Below, piece after piece: positions 19,647 to 21,679 of a stretch of DNA of 21,679 bases. Location: assembly GCA_025456385.1 (NCBI GenBank), contig JALOKS010000008.1, positions 1-21,679 on the forward strand. Reading direction: 5' to 3'. Below the pieces are notes generated by a model. That model saw only the letters and a list, made by a program, of their open reading frames with translations. It was not told where the DNA came from and did no database searches. Position numbers and translations under genes: made by a program. The DNA is from Thermoanaerobaculales bacterium (GTDB lineage Bacteria; Acidobacteriota; Thermoanaerobaculia; Thermoanaerobaculales; Sulfomarinibacteraceae). How positions within the stretch are numbered: the stretch's first letter is position 1; each line of letters opens with the position of its first letter.

Positions 19647-21679
19647 ATGCGCTACCAGGTTCACGAGGCGCGGCCGGCCGGACACGGCCCCCACATCGGA
19701 CCGCAGGTTCTCGATCGCTGGCTGAGCTTCCTCGGCCAGCCGCTGCGGATCGTCCGCTCCTACCGGCGCGGCGATCTCACCCCCGACCTCGCGGCGGGCC
19801 TGACGGTGGCCCTGGTCGCCCTGCCGCAGGCCATCGCCTACGCCTCGATCGCCAACCTGCCACCCCAGTTCGGACTGTACTCGGCGATCGTCGCCGGGAT
19901 CACGGGCAGCCTGTGGGGCTCCTCGCGGCACCTCTCGACCGGGCCAACGAACGCCGCCAGCATCCTGATGCTCTCGGTGCTGGCGCCTCTCGTGGTTCCT
20001 GACTCCCCGATGTACCTGGTCGCCGCCTCGGTCATGGCGGTGCTCGTCGGCGGCTTTCGCCTCGTCTTCGGCTTCGCCGGGCTCGGCGTGCTCATCAACT
20101 ACGTGTCGCGGGCCGTCCTCGTCGGCTTCACCGCCGGTGCGGCCATCCTGATTGCCATCAACCAGCTGCCGACCTTCCTCGGCATCGCCGTCTCCGGGCG
20201 AGGCGGCGCCTTCACGGCCCTCGGCCTCGTCGCCCGCAACCTCGACGGCGTCCACCTGCCGACCCTCGCCACGGGCGCCGGGGTCGTGGCCGGCACCCTG
20301 CTCATCAACCGCTTCTCCACCAAGCTCCCGGGCTCGATGGTGGCGCTCATGGTCGCGACCGCGCTGATGGCGTGGCGCGGCGCGGACCGGCTCGGGGTCG
20401 CAGTCGTCGGCACCATCCCTCAGGCCCTGCCGCAGCCGACCGACCTCCGGGCCGCCTGGACCTTCTTCGAAAGCGGGAGCGCCCGCCAGATGCTGATCGG
20501 CGCGCTCGCCATCTCGCTGCTCGGACTCGTCGAGGCGATCTCGATCGCGCGCACGATCGCGCGTTCGAGCGGGCAGCGCCTTGACGTCAACCAGGAGTTC
20601 GTCGGCCAGGGGGTTTCGAACATCTTCACCGGCCTGCTCAGCGGCTACACGTGCTCCGGCTCCTTCACCCGCTCGGCGGTCAACCATCAGGCCGGCGCCC
20701 GCACCCAGATGGCGGGCGTCTTCTGCGGCGCCATCCTGCTGGCGGCGACCCTCGCCATGGCCCCCTACCTCGCATTCCTGCCGCGCTCGGCGGTCGCCGG
20801 GGTGATCCTGCTGGTCGCCTGGGGCATGATCGACGTCGACTCGATACGGCGCATCCGGATGACCTCCGGCATCGAGTCGGCAACGATGGTGATCACCTTC
20901 GTGGCGACCGTTCTCTTCCCGCTCGAGTTCGCGGTCCTCTCCGGGGTCATCTTCTCGCTCGCCATGTACGTCTATCGCACCAGCCTGCCGGCGGTCTTCC
21001 CTGCGGTCCCGGACGCCGCCTTCCGGCACTTCGTCGACGGCAGCGGCCAGCCGCAGTGCCCGCAGCTCGCGGTCATGAACATCCGCGGCGCGCTGTTCTT
21101 CGGCGCCACCCAGCACGTCGAGGACGCGCTCCTCCACAACCTGGCCGACAACCCCGAGCAGCGTTACCTCCTGCTGCGCATGCACGGGGTCAGCGAGTGC
21201 GACTTCACGGGCATCGAGATGCTGGAAGGCATCGTCAAGACCTACCGGGAACGCGGCGGCGACGTCTACATGGTCCAGGTGCGGCCCGAGGTCATGGAGA
21301 CCATCGAGCACGTCGGCTTCGACGCCCTGCTCGGCGCGGACCACTTCCTCGCCCAGGAAGAGGCCATCGACCACCTCTTCGAGTCGGTGATCGACCCCGC
21401 GCGCTGCTGGTACGAGTGTGAGCACCGGGTCTTCGCCGAGTGCCAGGCGCTGCCGACGGTCGCCACCCGGATCAAGGTCCCGCCCCTGCACCACCGCCAG
21501 CTCGACCCGGCTCGCCGGCTCAGCCTCGACGAGGTCAAGCGCCTCATCGAAAGCTCCGACCCGCTGCTGGTCGACGTCCGCGAGCCCGAGGAGTACCACC
21601 ACGGCCACTTCGCCGGCGCCCGCAACCTGCCGCTGAGCGAGCTCCTGACCTCGCCGCCCGACCTCCCCAGGGACCGCCC
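19647..21679 (+). CDS. SulP-family anion transporter with STAS and rhodanese-like domains, 3' end cut by window
   Basis: 677 complete codons are open to the window edge. The SulP membrane domain covers about residues 40-460, with the family signature LTVALVALPQAIAYASIANLPPQFGLYS and SSRHLSTGPTNAAS, then repeated hydrophobic helices (LIGALAISLLGLVEAISIA, VNQEFVGQGVSN). It would carry sulfate, bicarbonate, chloride or a similar anion across the inner membrane. A STAS domain follows (about 470-575; CPQLAVMNIRGALFFGA, MHGVSECDFTGIEMLE). A linker holds three cysteines (587, 591, 599 in CWYECEHRVFAEC). A rhodanese-like domain starts near 625 (LSLDEVKRLIE, LLVDVREPEEYHHGHFAGARNLPL). The rhodanese catalytic loop is beyond the window, so activity cannot be judged. 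ATG 19647 fits the family N-terminus and the start-proximal -10. Confidence 0.93.
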   Translation, partial: MRYQVHEARPAGHGPHIGPQVLDRWLSFLGQPLRIVRSYRRGDLTPDLAAGLTVALVALPQAIAYASIANLPPQFGLYSAIVAGITGSLWGSSRHLSTGPTNAASILMLSVLAPLVVPDSPMYLVAASVMAVLVGGFRLVFGFAGLGVLINYVSRAVLVGFTAGAAILIAINQLPTFLGIAVSGRGGAFTALGLVARNLDGVHLPTLATGAGVVAGTLLINRFSTKLPGSMVALMVATALMAWRGADRLGVAVVGTIPQALPQPTDLRAAWTFFESGSARQMLIGALAISLLGLVEAISIARTIARSSGQRLDVNQEFVGQGVSNIFTGLLSGYTCSGSFTRSAVNHQAGARTQMAGVFCGAILLAATLAMAPYLAFLPRSAVAGVILLVAWGMIDVDSIRRIRMTSGIESATMVITFVATVLFPLEFAVLSGVIFSLAMYVYRTSLPAVFPAVPDAAFRHFVDGSGQPQCPQLAVMNIRGALFFGATQHVEDALLHNLADNPEQRYLLLRMHGVSECDFTGIEMLEGIVKTYRERGGDVYMVQVRPEVMETIEHVGFDALLGADHFLAQEEAIDHLFESVIDPARCWYECEHRVFAECQALPTVATRIKVPPLHHRQLDPARRLSLDEVKRLIESSDPLLVDVREPEEYHHGHFAGARNLPLSELLTSPPDLPRDR

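Noticed and set aside
19632..21608. 658-residue minus-strand frame opposite the SulP gene
   Set aside because: Low-complexity Asp/Glu/Arg/His composition typical of antisense frames. The plus strand encodes a canonical SulP-STAS-rhodanese protein.

Overview
This is a GC-rich (about 70%), densely coding bacterial chromosome segment. It holds 17 protein genes that I can support, one of them cut by the right edge and one probably cut by the left edge, plus one tRNA-Gln. There is no sign of a phage, plasmid, transposase or CRISPR array. An outer-membrane-type DUF5916 barrel and a LolB-like lipoprotein point to a diderm. SpoVG, a two-domain L25, the GC content and tandem intergenic micro-repeats fit Acidobacteriota (perhaps Thermoanaerobaculia) or a Myxococcota-grade lineage. 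This placement is inference only.

Layout. (1) 2-3663: a CBM9/DUF5916 barrel protein (+) converges on a small anchored protein and a 3-hydroxyacyl-CoA dehydrogenase (-). (2) 3664-4400: a 22-bp-arm hairpin separates the dehydrogenase from a divergent YciO/Sua5-family gene. (3) 4407-8361: a surface-sugar cassette (GT4 glycosyltransferase and sugar aminotransferase on -, UDP-glucose dehydrogenase on +) is bounded on both sides by the same AACGTT/TTCGAA repeat family. A second repeat family, TTCGAAT heptads forming a 31-bp inverted pair, lies between its divergent promoters. (4) 8411-11119 (+): an S4-domain RNA-binding protein, MtaD-type deaminase and tandem universal stress protein. (5) 16810-11122 (-): TPR protein, LolB-like lipoprotein, spoVG, tRNA-Gln(UUG), prs, rplY/ctc and pth. 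This is a conserved housekeeping neighbourhood that combines the Pseudomonas order (TPR-lolB-ispE-tRNA-Gln-prs-rplY-pth) with the Bacillus order (spoVG-glmU-prs-ctc-pth). (6) 16960-19467: an RhlB-like DEAD-box helicase (+) converges on a secreted beta-propeller protein (-). (7) 19647-end: a SulP anion transporter carrying STAS and rhodanese-like domains, open at the window edge.

How the genes work together. The 4.4-8.3 kb cassette would make UDP-glucuronate and an amino sugar and transfer sugars to a cell-surface polymer. The 16.8-11.1 kb block links outer-membrane lipoprotein handling with translation and PRPP supply. MtaD recycles methylthioadenosine and S-adenosylhomocysteine. Several promoters share a -10 element of the form GCTAC-(A/C)-(A/C)-T without a clear -35. 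At three genes (helicase, SulP, beta-propeller) this element lies only 6-9 nt before the start codon with no usable Shine-Dalgarno, suggesting leaderless or near-leaderless mRNAs.

I found no defence system or obviously new multi-gene system. The most unusual items are the SulP-STAS-rhodanese fusion with a 22-bp palindrome over its promoter, the two repeat families around the sugar cassette, the large hairpin at 3698-3745, the 15-nt tRNA-Gln/prs junction, and a possible CTG start for the TPR protein.
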